From assembly GCA_021397835.1 (NCBI GenBank), contig JAJFZO010000034.1, positions 9,687,501 to 9,751,500 of the forward strand: a stretch of DNA of 64,000 nt. Reading direction: 5' to 3'. Position 1 is the stretch's first letter. Each line of letters opens with the position of its first letter. Origin of the DNA: Moringa oleifera (lineage: Eukaryota > Streptophyta > Magnoliopsida > Brassicales > Moringaceae). This document shows, piece by piece, positions 1 through 12,900 of the stretch. The notes below the pieces were generated by a model. The model worked only from the letters and a program-made list of their open reading frames with translations. It had not been told where the DNA came from and did not search any database. The position numbers and the translations under genes are program-made.

Positions 1-49
1 TCCAAACATTATAATGAAAGGATAATAAACTCTGTCTAGGCATTTTAAT

Positions 50-250
50 AATGCCCCTATTCGATGCCCCTATGTTATGCTCCAATGCATCAGATGCTCC
101 ATCGAAGTATATGGTCCATCCAAGCATTTCCTTATTGACTAAATCAACCCAGCTTAACAAGTCTTCATAGAGAAATTCAAATTTAACCAAAAGATAATCA
201 TTAGTTGCTCTTTCAACTAAGAACTTAATTAAAGGACTCCCTTTTATTGC
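50..250 (-). pseudogene. Archaeal-type RNase H remnant of element A
   Basis: The minus strand near 165-85 reads GWTIYFDGASDALEHNIG, matching the opening of the extra RNase H that Tat-lineage elements carry after the RT-linked one (the W-x-x-x-FDGA signature with the first catalytic Asp). The domain is cut by the window edge. The preceding residues (WVDLVNKEMLG) fit the usual linker. Confidence 0.7.
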
Positions 251-1420
251 CTTCTATGAGACATAAATAAGATCATATTTAGACAAGAGCACTTGCCACC
301 TTACTAATCTACCCAAAAGTAATGGTTTTCTTGTCAAATATTTTATACGATTTAGTTTTGTTATGACCACAACGATATGGCTTAGCAGATATTATCTTGA
401 TCTATGAGCAGCCCATGCCAACACAAAACATATTTTTCCAATCAAGGAGTATATATACTCATAATTTGTGAACTTTTTACTGAGATAATATATTGTCCCT
501 TCTCTTTTCCCTATTTCATCGATCTATGCTAATGCATAGCCCAAAGATTTTTCATATAGGGACAAGTATATATAGTATTACTTGCTTTTCTAGAATTTAA
601 GGCATCAATACCGATGGATGGAACAAGTACTCCTTCATCTTATTAAAGACAGCTTAACACTATGCATTCCACTCTTTAGATCATGTTTCTTTAACAACAC
701 AAAGATGGGATCACATATATTCATCAATTGAGATATAAATATGGATATATAGTTCAGGCATCTTGAGAAGCCCGTCACCTCCTTTATGGTCCATGGTGGG
801 GAAATTTTTATGTAGCTTGAACTCTATCGGGATCAACCTCAATACCTTGTTCATTGGCTATAAAACCCAATAACTTTTTAGATCTGACCCTAAAAGTACA
901 TTTATTTATATTCAACTAGAGTTTGTACTGAATCTTTTGAATAATCTTTTAAGATCATCTATGTGATCCTTATCTCTCTTAGATTTAGCAATTATATCAT
1001 CCATATAGATGTTTTATGCATCAAGCCATGAAAGAGTCAACATTGCCCTCTAAACATTGCCCGAGCATTCTTCAAGTCGAAAGGCATCACTCGATAGCAG
1101 TACGTTCCCCACATAGTCATGAAGTGCTTTTTTTCTATATCTTCTTGTGCCATTAGTATTTGATTGTAACCAGAATAACCATCCATGAAATAAAATAAGT
1201 ATTTTGCTATCTTATCAACTAACGTATCCATGAAATAAAATTATCTTTAGGACTTGCTTTGTTTAAATCTCTATAATTCACACAAATGAGTATTTTTCTA
1301 TGTTGTCAACTAACCCATACTTGATATTTAAAAACCATAATAAACTCTACTTCTAACAGTTTTTAAACCTCTTTTTTAATTTCCAATAGTATTTTTGGTT
1401 TCATTCTCCTTAACTTCTGT
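250..1420 (-). pseudogene. Reverse transcriptase and RT-linked RNase H remnant of element A
   Basis: The minus strand shows the RT block CVNYRDLNKASPKDNF near 1,290-1,240. It is followed by FMDGYSGYNQILMAQED and WGTYCYRVMPFDLKNA (about 1,180-1,060, longest open piece 1037-1231). Further on, 640-250, come decayed RNase H blocks ending in a VERATNDYLL-type phrase. The order and wording fit Tat-type gypsy RT. The YxDD catalytic box could not be read cleanly, and stops interrupt every frame. Confidence 0.75.
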
Positions 1421-2439
1421 TACACAAGGGGACCTCTGTTAAACAAAGGGACATTCCTGTCTAGACTTGGCATATCTTTGTAAAACTAGGCAAATGTATC
1501 ATTAAACTCTTAAAGCAAATTGACTAGGCTGTGTTTCAGCTGTAGAGGCAAAGTAATGCCAATCTTTAATTCTTTTCTATCCTCATTTGTCCTAAAATTT
1601 ATGATTTGTGTTTCTTCTTGATGCAGCAATATCTGTTTCCCCTCGATCTACAATTGCTTAAATAAATTGATGGTAATTCAATTACTTCCTTAGTTTCGAG
1701 GTCATTTATGAAGGTTTCTTCCTTGCTAAGTCCATCTTACAAATGTTAAAAAAAATTTGTAACTAAGTTTCTTGGATATGAGAATGAGATGATTTTTATT
1801 GATATGAATGATGGATTTTATGAATGAATTAAGAATGAAGAATAGAATAGATTGGTTTTGAAAAGAAATGAAGAAAAATGCAATTCATTGATGTATACTT
1901 AAGGAATATTACATTTCTATACTTGGGACTACATAAGGGTTTTGGACCTCTATTCAATTACTTAGTTTTAAAACCAAAAAGACTCTAAGTAATTCTTGAT
2001 ATGCTTGTTATTATTTCTCTTTTTGAGGTCATTTCATGATCAACTTGAAAAGTGATTAGGGTAAGGACTAATTCATTAGACAACCACCTGACAGAGTGAA
2101 AATTCTTTGCTAAACACTTGGCATAGTTGATAGCCTTGTTAGCCTTGACCATACGAGTTCTCCTTTGCCCCTTTCTATCTTTTTTATCCTCCATAGTTGT
2201 CTAATATCTAACCCTTTGGCCCTTTGAATTATTGATTATCTCTTAAAGTTTTTACTGTAGTCTTTTCCAACTTGGTATCCTTTGCCCACAATCTTATTGA
2301 CTTGGATTGTAGGTTAGAGGGTAATCTCAGAGGCCTCTCATTAATAAACTATGTAATGTTGACAATGTCTAAAATGGACTTTCTACTTCATTAGGCACTT
2401 CTAAATAAGGAAATTCTATGGTAACAGAGGCGATATTGT

Positions 2440-2830
2440 CTTCTTCCTTATGATATAATTAATCGATCCTCTATCACCATTTTAAGTTTCTAATAGAGAG
2501 TACAAAGGATTACTCCTACCACGTGAATCTAGAGCCTTTTAAGGAGATTGTTAAAAGAGGTAGGGATGTCCATGATTTAAAACTCTATGTCATAGACAAA
2601 TGGACCGATCTTCATCGATAGATCAATGGTCCCTTGAATTCTATTCTCATCAAAAGCTCTCACCAACATAGTTGTGGTATGACAAATGGTAGTCAAGTGT
2701 ATATGGAGAAGCTCCATAGTATGTGTAGGCATGATGTCTATTGAAGTCTTATTATCTATCAATACTTAGAAAATTATGTGGCCTTTGTGTAACATTGTGA
2801 TGTAGAGAGCTTTTATGAAACCTTAGCCCT
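2440..2830 (-). pseudogene. Aspartic protease remnant of element A
   Basis: The minus strand reads a KGHII-VLIDN-TSIDIMP core followed by VRAFDENRIQGTIDL, IGPFVYDIEFQVMDI and a decayed PWIHVVG/SLHQK stretch (open piece 2577-2762). These blocks define the retropepsin-like region of plant Tat elements, where VLxDxGSSxNxMP holds the active site. Here the active-site phrase is altered (LIDNKTS). It lies between gag and RT as expected. Confidence 0.7.
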
Positions 2831-3949
2831 CTTAGGGGAGTTTGTTATTTGAGAAAATGATAAAGTTATGAGCTGTAAGATGATTATAAATATCTTCTAA
2901 CCTCTCAATTGATATTTTATAGGGTATATAAAGGTTCTTCAGGATTCACAAGAAAGCATGTTTATGAACTTTAGAACTAAGAATAAGCGCCAATATCGAT
3001 ATCTTTACTGGAGTTTTCTGTAATTGAATGAGGATGGTATACTTACTGCGCTTTATGAACTTTAGGAATTCCATTATGTCATCCTTAAAAATGGGTAAAA
3101 TAGAAGCCTTTTATTTTCTGTTTTTATCAGAGGTATCCCTTTTTCTCATTGGTTGTTCAGATGGAGTTGGTTTCTTGACAAGTGGGCAATAGCACCTCTT
3201 GTTCCTTATTATGCGAATGAGTTAAGCAAGGTTACCTACAATCTCATTTACAATTATGGTCAAGTAGTTCCAAGGCACTGCATGGCTAGATTGATAAAAG
3301 GGTAGAACCTTCATCATAACCTTTGACCTTGGATTAGTGTAACTTTCACCTCTTTACTAGTGCCCCCAGATAAGCTGGGACTTTTACTTTTATGATGAAA
3401 GAGCAGTGATTGATCATTAGAACTTTTGCTTCTTCTTCTTCCGCTCATCCTACCATATCCACTTGATAAGCAAGGAGGAGATTGTTGGCCATACTAGTGC
3501 CTTTTTTCCATTTTCAAGGATAAAATACCATTGTCCACCAATTTTTGCACCCGATATTTAAAGGCGACATAGTCATCGATATTGTGGCCTAATACCCCAA
3601 AGTGATATGGATAAGTGGCAACGGAATTGCACCACTTCGATAATGATGGATTCAAAGGTCATTTAAATACTAACACCACTAACTTTTAGTCCAAGAGCTA
3701 GGGATATAGCTCATGGTGTTCAATCAGGACTGGTCAAATAAGACGTTTTGGCCTATTTGAAGGTGGATTCCTGAAAAGTGTTTTCGTCTGTGTTGGTGAC
3801 AAAGATAACAAAGGTTCAGACGTCCTTCACTGTATTTTGGGTCTGATAAGAATAGTAATGCGTCAAAAATGTAGTATGTGATCACTTGAAGATAGGGTGG
3901 TTGATGAAATTTGCCTCCTCTTTTTTCTAGAAGGTAAAGACTCTCTTAG

Positions 3950-4210
3950 TTACAAAGTCTTCTAGTTTCCCTGACTTAAGGGCATTCTTGATGAATACTC
4001 CTTTTTATACTATACGTACAAACTTTTCACTTGCCATTATGAATAGTTGAATGTACAATGGGGGCTTCAAAGTTTCAAGGAGGGTGTGAAACAGCTCAGC
4101 ATCAGTTAGTGGGGGCTATGCACGAGCCACTATTTCTCTTCATCAAGTGGTGTACTCTTTGAAGGTTTTGTTGTTTTTTCAGCTCATGTTCTAAAGAGTG
4201 ACCCTATTAA
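3950..4210 (-). pseudogene. Gag remnant of element A
   Basis: The minus strand gives LLHTLLETLKPPLYIQL, MASEKFVRIV and FIKNALKSGKLEDF, matching the plant gag core in which a T-L-K-P-P-(F/L)-Y motif precedes a G-E-R-I-E-x-G-I-K-x-G-type helix. A second, independent copy of the same segment is found at about 63.1-63.3 kb. Stops and shifts interrupt the frame. Confidence 0.55.
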
Positions 4211-5063
4211 GACCCAATCTCTATGTGCTCATAGAGAAGAAAAAATGCTATGGCCAAGCTCCTCCAATTTTAAATTTTAACAAGCTCTAAGTTGGTGTAC
4301 CATTCGAGAGCCTCATACTTAAATTTATTTTCAAAACAATGGATGAGGAGTTCTAGTTCCCCTTATATCCATGCATCTTATGTAGAAGCATTCTCATGTG
4401 AGTATAATGGCAATGGGTCCCATCGAACTTGTCGAATTCTACAAACTTAAATTTTGGAGGTATAACTAAGCCAATTACCAAGCTTAAGTCAAGGATGCCG
4501 CTTCAGGGACTTGACTTGTTCAACCAATCCTTCCATCTTGGCCAACAACCCTTGGTTTTGGGGATATCTGATCCCTAAGAACTTTATTTCAGTTAGTTAT
4601 ACAGGTTTAACTTGGATGACTTCAAGGGCCTTCTACCGTTTTCTACCTAATGGGTCTTATAGTGTAGCTTGAAGGGTTGGGGACCCTTTCTTGTTCAAGC
4701 TTTATAAGGGCTTTTCCTTTTAGTGGTGCTCTAAAGGAGATCATCATCTGATGGAATTGAACCTGCATGGTTAGTTGTAAGTCATGATGATTCTTCATCA
4801 TCCTTTTGTTCATCTTAGCTTAAGCTTGCTCCAATCTCTCAATTCATGCCAATTAATCTTCCATCTCAGTTAAGTTAGTCTTAGATCGAGTATTATATCT
4901 ACGGATGATCAAGTAACCTTTTGTTTTCCCTATTTTACTAGGTGTTTTAATTTATTAAAATAAGATGTATACATGATATATTCATGATATGTTAATAATG
5001 AGAATGTGCATGCAAATATAGACATCAGGACGCGGCACAATAGTATGAAATTTAATAGTCTAC

Positions 5064-5258
5064 TTAGGAGTATGTAATATTAAGTCCATAGTTGAATAAA
5101 TTAAAAGCCCTTTGGAGATGAACTTGTAATCTTTTAGCAAAGGCTCTTACATCCCGTGAGTTCCAAGTATTTTTCTTAGAGATAGCTTTCTCGAGGTAAT
5201 TTAGTTCATGCCTAAAACATGAAGCCTCCTCTTTGGTCTGCTCAATTTGTTTAATCAA
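5064..5258 (-). pseudogene. Coiled-coil fragment upstream of gag
   Basis: A 64-codon open stretch rich in Glu, Lys and Leu begins MIKQIEQTKEEASCFRHEL and looks like coiled coil. It sits where Tat-type elements often carry an N-terminal helical region ahead of gag. No enzyme motif is present. It may be gag N-terminus or chance. Confidence 0.3.
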
Positions 5259-7399
5259 AACCTATTCATGCTTTTGATCTTAAGCAAAATCCTTTTTGTC
5301 TAGCACCATTGCATAACTGGTCTTTGTTTTCCAGCTCAATCACCTGATTTAATGTGTAGTTTCTTTCCCACTTGATTTTGGTCAGTAGATGGTTGAATTT
5401 ATTTTAATGTTCTTCTTCTTTTGTCTTTTTATCTCCAAAGAAATCATCAACTGAGTCTTAGTCCATTTTAATCCTTTTTTTTAGCTGATTATTCTTTTGC
5501 TCGATTTACTACATACTTTGGGTTAGCTTCTTATGTTCTTTTTTTTTTTTTTTGGATGTTTACCTCTGATGAATCTTGATTTGAAAGTGAAAGTTTTGCA
5601 TTGTCAAACCTTGAATTTGTTTGTCCTTATTGTGTTGTACTTATATAATATTTCAATTCCTTTATGTGATCTTTAACTGGATCCCTTTTTATCATAAGGG
5701 CTACTATTGCCTACTCTTAGATTAAGCTTTCATATCGTAACATTCTAGCTTTTGTTGCATAACGAAGTTCTGAGGCTTTAAATCTTTAACCAACTGTTGG
5801 CCTTTATCTCTTTATGCTTTCATATGAGCAAGTACTAGAATTAAAGGAGACTAGATTTTGTAAAGCCACATCGAAAGTAGCATGTCACATGCCATTTTCT
5901 ATCTCTACTCCCTGTACTCGATGTGGTTCCTTTCGCCCATTTATCTGAAATAATTCTACAAAGAAATTACCATTCATGAACTACTTGGGAATAGTAAGAG
6001 AAATTGGTTTCCCCACTATTTCTCTGTACCCAATCAGTGGTCGAGATAAATTGTTTAATCTCAACCTGCTTGAGTACCATCAATGGCCTATACCTCACAC
6101 AATCATTGAAACCTAATAGGATAATCAAGGGCTAGGATCCTTCTTTTAATAGAACTAATGTGCATTGCAACTAAAGGGCGACCCATCTAACATCATTCTC
6201 CTTTAGGATAAATAGAATGACAGACCATTCATGCATAGTTCTCTTTTTATTTGTCCAGATCCTTACAAACTCTCGAAGTGAATTATGGTGAAAGAGTCTC
6301 TAGTTACACTCATTGAAAAATCTAAGTGTGTTTTAAGCCATACTTAAAGAATTTGTGCACCCATGATCCTTCCTTTACCTATCCTCCTAGCATTATTAAG
6401 AGAGCTTATAATTTCAGTAAGAACTGTAAGGGCCAGATCATCCCCTTGTGTAAAAAACGCATAAAAGGAACGATGTGGATGCTTACGTAACCTGAAAATT
6501 TAGGGAATATGATTAAGCCATAGAAAGCCAAGGCTAGTCTTAGTAGGTTAACCTTTTTTGTGTTTCAAATACTTCTCAAGCTCCTACTTATGTATGTCCA
6601 GTACTTCTATAATTTTTGCAATCATCTATTTAAGTTTTTTATTTTTAACATATATTTAGAGAGGTTGCGAACTGTTGACCACTAGAAGTGCCTCACATTC
6701 TTCTAAAGTGAGAGCTAAATCCACATGTTCAAATAGAGCAATAGTAAAAGGATTCCAAAAGCTAACAATAACTTTGATTAAAGAATCCTTTATTTGGACT
6801 TGTAGCAAATCTGCAATGGTGCTAAACTATCCTTCATACTTGGCCTTATCTTGAATATTGGTCTCATCCAAATTCGTTGAATGGTAGATAAATCATTCCT
6901 TTTAAACTGAAAGAGACTTTTTCATTTAAGTTTATTTGAAAACCATGAGGCAAGGTATCATCAAATGTTCTTTGTTCTTCCTCAGACCTTTTTTTACTTG
7001 GGAAGTGGTCATTATAACAACATCGGGATTACTTTCATTAGGTTAGGATGTTGTCATGATCAAGGATTTCGAGTAAAATAAGGATAGACCTTTGCAATTT
7101 TTATTATGCTAAAGAAGTCCACATTATGAAGTTTCTTGATGTCAATGCCATACAAAATGATGTGCCATAATAAAAGAGTAGGTTAGAATAAGTCATAGTT
7201 ATCTGACCCTTCTAACCTAAGTTCGTGTCTTACTGGAAGTATTTTTGTAGGGTAAAGTTTTTAAATTTTGACCTTCCTAAAGATTAATATGCAAGGTTAA
7301 CTGTTAATGTCTTGACCCGAAATGAGATCTTGCTTAGATTTTCAAGTCTTGTAAAGGCTCCCAAACTGTCTCTTAATGCTAGTTTAGTAAGAAACGTAC

Positions 7400-9990
7400 C
7401 TTTAGCCCATAATCACCTGCGTGAGGGAGCTTGGGAAGAAAAATTTCCCCCTTCTAATGATGAAAATGAACACAAGGTTCAAACTGAGTGAGAAGAGCAA
7501 CATGATATACGCAAAGGCTAAGTACCATCCAAATACAAGCTACTCACCCATCTTAACAAGGGATATTCACGAAAGATCTAATGTGGGTATAAAATTGATG
7601 CATTGCATGACTTAAAGTATGTGATACTTTAATATATTAAAATCATATAAAATAAAGGAAAGAATAAAGAAAATAAAACATGCAAGGAAATCAAGTTCAG
7701 AATTTTGGATTTGCATCAAATTAAAAAGGAACTTTTGGTCTTAACTTTGGCTCTCCTCTAAGAAACCAAAGATTTTGGGTCCATTTTCCAGTGGAGTTGC
7801 AAAGCTATTACAATGGGACCTAACGATGAACTACCAGGCACTCCATCCTTTAAAGTGAAAAATGGGTAGAATTGTTTCTTTTCTTTTCATTAATTTGGTT
7901 AAGAAACGTCGAGTCTTGAAATCAATTTTGGCTGGCATTCTTAATGAAAATCAAGAAAAATATGAGTCACCACTAATCTTCTTTTTATTATTATTATTAT
8001 GTGATTGATTACCATCATACATTTGTTTTTCTTTTAAATCCCTTTTTCATCAAAAAAAAAAACAAAGAAAAGTAAAAAAAATGTTTTAACAATGGTCAAC
8101 CTTTATTAAGAATTCTAGTTTGCGAGTCAGTTATGTGTAAGAAAAACTTAGTACCCTAAAAAATACCTAAAAAGTATTAGTTAAATAAAAAATTATTCTA
8201 CCAAATGATGAAAAAGATTCGAACTTGATTCCTACACAAAGTAATAAAGAAAACCTTTTTGAAGAATGCATGAATGGTGGAAACTTAATTTTCAAAACTA
8301 TTTTATTTTAAAACTCAGAAAGTTGGCTTTTAACAAACCTCCAAATCTTGAAAGAAATCTATAGAAAGAATTTTGTTTTCTTAAAACTATCAAAGAGCAC
8401 TCAAAATGATGCACTTTGGGTGAGGATCAAGGAGAGGCCCTGAGACTAACTCACATTTCCTTAAGATAAGACCATTTTGTTTAAAACTTTGTGTGAGGAT
8501 TGATCCCTGCACACATGTTAATTTGAAATTCATTTTGAAGGAATAAAAAAAGGAAACTATTGAAGTAAAAAGGCATGAAGAAAGTAAGAGAATATCAAAG
8601 AAAGCATAAAAAAGTATTAAGAATCATAAAAAGAAGATCAAAATTTCATATATGATTAAATTTATTACAAGAAAGGGACTATTGGATAACTGGGTTTACC
8701 TACTGGCACAGTGCAGCAAAATTTCTATAATTTCTTTTCTTAAGAAAAAACTCTCACACTCTCTCGACTACATTCTTAAGCTCACCATAAGAAACGTTTT
8801 GCTTTCAAAGGAGGAAAATAATTTCTCTCAAAAAACTCCTTTTGAAAACTCTTTATAAAAAATTTTGCTTTTCTTAAAAGCAATCCTCAAAAACTCTAGT
8901 CTTCATTTCTATGTGTCTATGTCTTTTTTCTTCGATCGAAGGGGTATTTATGAGCATGACCTCGTTAGAAATGACAAGTGCAAGCCATTAATCTAAGATG
9001 CGTAGATGCAGTTCTTATATCTTGCACCTTTTATTAAATTTGGAATCTTTTGTGCGGCTCTTAAAAGTCTACAAAACGTTTTTAAAATAAACGTGTCCCA
9101 TATCTTATTGTTCATCTGAATGACTTGATGTTTATCGAGATTAACCAAGAACGAAATTTTTTCAAGGTCAAAATTTTGGTACCACGAGCATTTTGTGACT
9201 AATTGGGGATTTGTCAAGGTTAAGGAAGATGTAGGTCAGTACAAATGCAAGTTGAAAAAGCTCAAAAGTTAAAGAAACACATGCCTCTAATGCCTAGTCA
9301 GCTTTCCACTAAGTCATTCTGAAGAGTCTCTTCTAACACATTTATTATTTAGGTGCTAGCTCATGCCTTATCTTACACCTAAGGATGTCGAGAGGTCACA
9401 CATTTTACAAATATTACCACTTGATTTTCTCGACGAATGATTATCACATTTAAAAGGGGTTTCAAAAAGTCTTTTCTTCTCTTGACTCATTCATGAAGCC
9501 TTTATATTCTTTATCAGCAAGTCCTAAAGCTCTCCATTCCTATCTTTGAAGTGCATCCTCTTATATGAGTCTTTCACTCATTTTTTTTTTAAAATTTTCA
9601 ACATTAAGAAAATAGCTAGAAACTTAGGGTCCTCTTTTTACACTTCTGAGGATTTATAGTGGGTTAAGAATAATTTTTCCATTCCAAGATTGGTAGATCT
9701 CGAAGTTTCTTATCACTTTGACTGGTCATGGACCCATAGTGAAGGCTGGGCCATGGTATTCAAAGACAACTTGAAGGGAGGCTAAGACTTGCTTATTCAT
9801 CTTTTTTTCCAAAACATTTGCCTTTAGTTCAAATCTCTCCTTTCCAGGTCATACCTAACGCCTAACGTTGCATGGTCACCATTGTATCAAAAATTTTATC
9901 CATGAACTATACAGATGTTTTGATATCCCTATTTGGTAAGTTTTTTAAGTTAAAAGCTGAAAGGAATGATAGAAATTATGAGTTTAAATT
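7400..9990. other. Non-coding, probably LTR- or leader-derived sequence
   Basis: No frame longer than about 75 codons shows a family motif. The stretch contains A/T-rich runs (for example TTATTATTATTATTATG near 7,987-8,001). A phrase GAGTCACCACTAATC near 7,964 resembles a conserved non-coding block I remember from plant Tat/Ogre LTRs. Position upstream of element A suits its 5' LTR, but no paired LTR, primer-binding site or boundary could be found. Confidence 0.3.
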
Positions 9991-9999
9991 TTAGTATTT

Positions 10000-12900
10000 T
10001 GCTAATATTAGCCTAAAACACTTTTTAATAGGTTTGCATTCAAATAATAAAGATTAGGCTGAAAAAAAATTTTGAGCCTTTTGGCCTAAGATGTATCCCC
10101 ATCTAAATGTTCGGAACGAGCCCTTTAGAGAAGTCCACCAAGAAAAAGTTAACCTCGACCTTACAGTAGTCTTCCAAACTATTTCTAATCAAAAAGGTGT
10201 AGATAATATTAGGAATCACAGAAATGATAGTAGAATAGCTGTAATAGAGTTACCCGAACTTAGTACAAAATCTTTAGGTTTGATAAGACTTCTCGATCTA
10301 CTGAAGATATATCAGACTCAAGTTTTAAGGAGCTATTCTCTTATTTTCCTAATCTAATTATTGATCCTAAATAGAAACCAAACCTTGAACTAGGTATTCG
10401 ACCCAAAGTGAGTGCAAACCCTCATGAAAGGACTACACCTCAACCTTTTATTAATCCTTTTTATTCTGGTGTGGCCTCCCAAACTAATGCCAGTTAAGTC
10501 TTACTACTACAAAGGCATGCCATAGAGGTGCTTCTTTTGTTGGTGCTACTGTCAACCCTTAATAATGGGGTCAATCCTTAAAGGTTGCTCCAAAGAAAAA
10601 TAAGACTAGAGCTGGCTCGAGTGATGGAGCCCTTACTACTAAAAAGGGAAAGATGGTGGTTGTTGCTCCTCAAGAAATTAGAGGGAACGGGGCCAGAAAA
10701 GGAAACTTAGGAATCGAGATACCATGGATGCATTTTTGATGCCCTTAGGTGTGCTATAACCCTTTATCCGAAAGGATAAGTTCATGATTGATTAAGATAC
10801 ATCAGTTGAGGAGTCCTTGAACCACTCAAGCTTAGTTCAGAAGTGGCTATACAAGTCCATCTTTCTTTAAGACCTAAAAAAGCCAGAGGAGGAAGGCAAC
10901 GAGACATTCCTTGGCAACATGATGATCTATTTCGAAAAGGTAAGTGTTATCTATCGATACTCAAATTCTACCCTTACTAGAATCATATAAACTAGAAGTG
11001 CCACTATTGATAGGTAATTTGGAAAGTATCTGCTTCACTCTTAAAGAATAATGCTCTAATAGGATTAATTGAGGGAGAAATTAAACATAAAAAGGAGATC
11101 TAGTAGGTGAACTCCCAAAAGTAAAAATAAAAGTGTCAAAACTTTCATTCGATAGTCTTTAATACTAATATCGCAGGGAGGGTCTACTTAGAGTAAGGAA
11201 AAGTTTGCTTGGAAGTGAGGAGACCTTCGAATTCTTAGTGAAAATTAAAGGAGAGTTTGTTTGAAATAGGAAAATGAATGATAGGTTATAAATTTTTTTT
11301 TTTAGTAAAAAAGAGTGTCAAGACATATTCTCAGCTTATTTTGACACTCTTCCTTACCAAGGTCTGCCAACAGGGGATAATATAAAATTTTTTAGAGTAA
11401 GTGATGGATTGACTGCTTGAGGTTACAAAGTGAATAAATGGATGCCAAATTCTTATTTTTGGTAAAGACAAACTCTCAATCCTTTCACTTAACATTTTTT
11501 AACACTCTTCCTAAGGAGACTTTTCGTACTTGCTTGTAAAAGTCTATATTCAAGTTCTATAAAAAGCTAAAGAATTTGTTATGATGAAAGTTAATTTTTT
11601 TAATATTACTAATAGTTCTTTCATCGTATAACATTATTCAAAAAGAAAGAATAGATAAAGAGTTGCAAAAGATAGTCCATTTTATTTTCATAAAAAGGAT
11701 TACATTAGAGATAAGAAAAATGCATATTTAATCATTCTGTTCTTCAATGTCAATGGTCTCCTTATTCAGCTCTCGTAAGATTTTCTTGAGATGAAGATAA
11801 GACTTACCATAGGGTTAGTCACTGCTAGAGTAGCTTATAAGTAGATGATAAGTTAGGTGCAGTAGTGATGAAGTTAAGACTGAGGTAAGGGTACTCTTTT
11901 AACACCTTAGCTTTAATGTTTTTTTACACTTCCCAAAACATTTTTTGATACACTAAGATCATCTTGTTTAACTCATCATTATCTTTAAAATCTACCATAA
12001 CCTCTTCCTTAGTAATGAAAAACTGCTCCAGATGATCCTTCTTTAGTTTTTCTTGTTGAAAACTAAAGTCTACCCTTGTTTTGTCCATCTGTACCTTTAG
12101 CATGGAGATTTCTCGATTCATTTACTATTTCTGCAGCTGTAGAGAACAAACTTCAACTTTTAATGTAGCTTCTTTCTCTGAGTGTCCTTGAGAACTTTCT
12201 CAGCCTCCTAGAATTAGGTTTGAATATTATATTTCTCTACTATAGTGGACTATTGAACAACCTATAATTAAAAATAATTATGGATAAATAGTGAAAAAAG
12301 GTAAATATTGATCAAACAGAAAGGGATAAGTTTTATCTCAGTTAGCAAATTAGAAATCCTTTCTAAATGCATTCTCTTTTTGTCTAAATGGAGATTGATA
12401 AAACCACTTCATGAATGATTTTCTTAATATTCTAGACTAGAAAAGAAGTGGTGACAGTTGCAAGCTCCTAGTAGGAGGGGAAGTTTGCAAAAGTCACCAT
12501 TCTAGGTTGAAGCACTTTACTAAGCACTTACTTTTTCTAAGAAGAGTGTCACCACCTTGCCTTTCTTAGAGGAAGAGCTTGGTGATATCTTTTCAGGCAC
12601 CTTCACCAACTCCTTAAAGTTCCTCTCTCCACCTCTGGGCATGATTAGAAAGTGATCTGTAGAAGAGGAATAAAAAGAGTCAATGATAGTCTACTAAGGG
12701 TATAAATATTCATCTCATAGCAAAAAATTCTTTACCTAATGATGAAGACTTTGATTCATCTAAAGGAATAGGGTTATGAGCTTTGCCAAGAAAGGGTCTT
12801 CTAATGAGGGAAAAAAGTCTGCTATTGTAGACAATAGAACAAGGGGCAAGTTAAAAGGCTCTCTAATGGATGACATAGAGGAAGCTCTTGAGAAACTAGG

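Larger units (their letters stand above)
1..7400 (-). mobile_element. Degenerate Tat-lineage Ty3/gypsy LTR retrotransposon (element A)
   Basis: Read on the minus strand from high to low coordinates there are gag-like, protease, reverse transcriptase, RNase H and second (archaeal-type) RNase H remnants, in the order expected for the plant Tat/Ogre/Athila branch of Ty3/gypsy. Every domain carries stops and frameshifts, so the copy is dead. The 3' end (integrase and 3' LTR) lies left of the window. The upstream limit is not visible: coding similarity fades near 5.3 kb, and 5.3-7.4 kb reads as a decayed 5' open region or leader. The same lineage recurs in the same orientation at 54-64 kb, and non-coding phrases are shared (for example around 450-520 and 59,385-59,480). 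Confidence 0.8.
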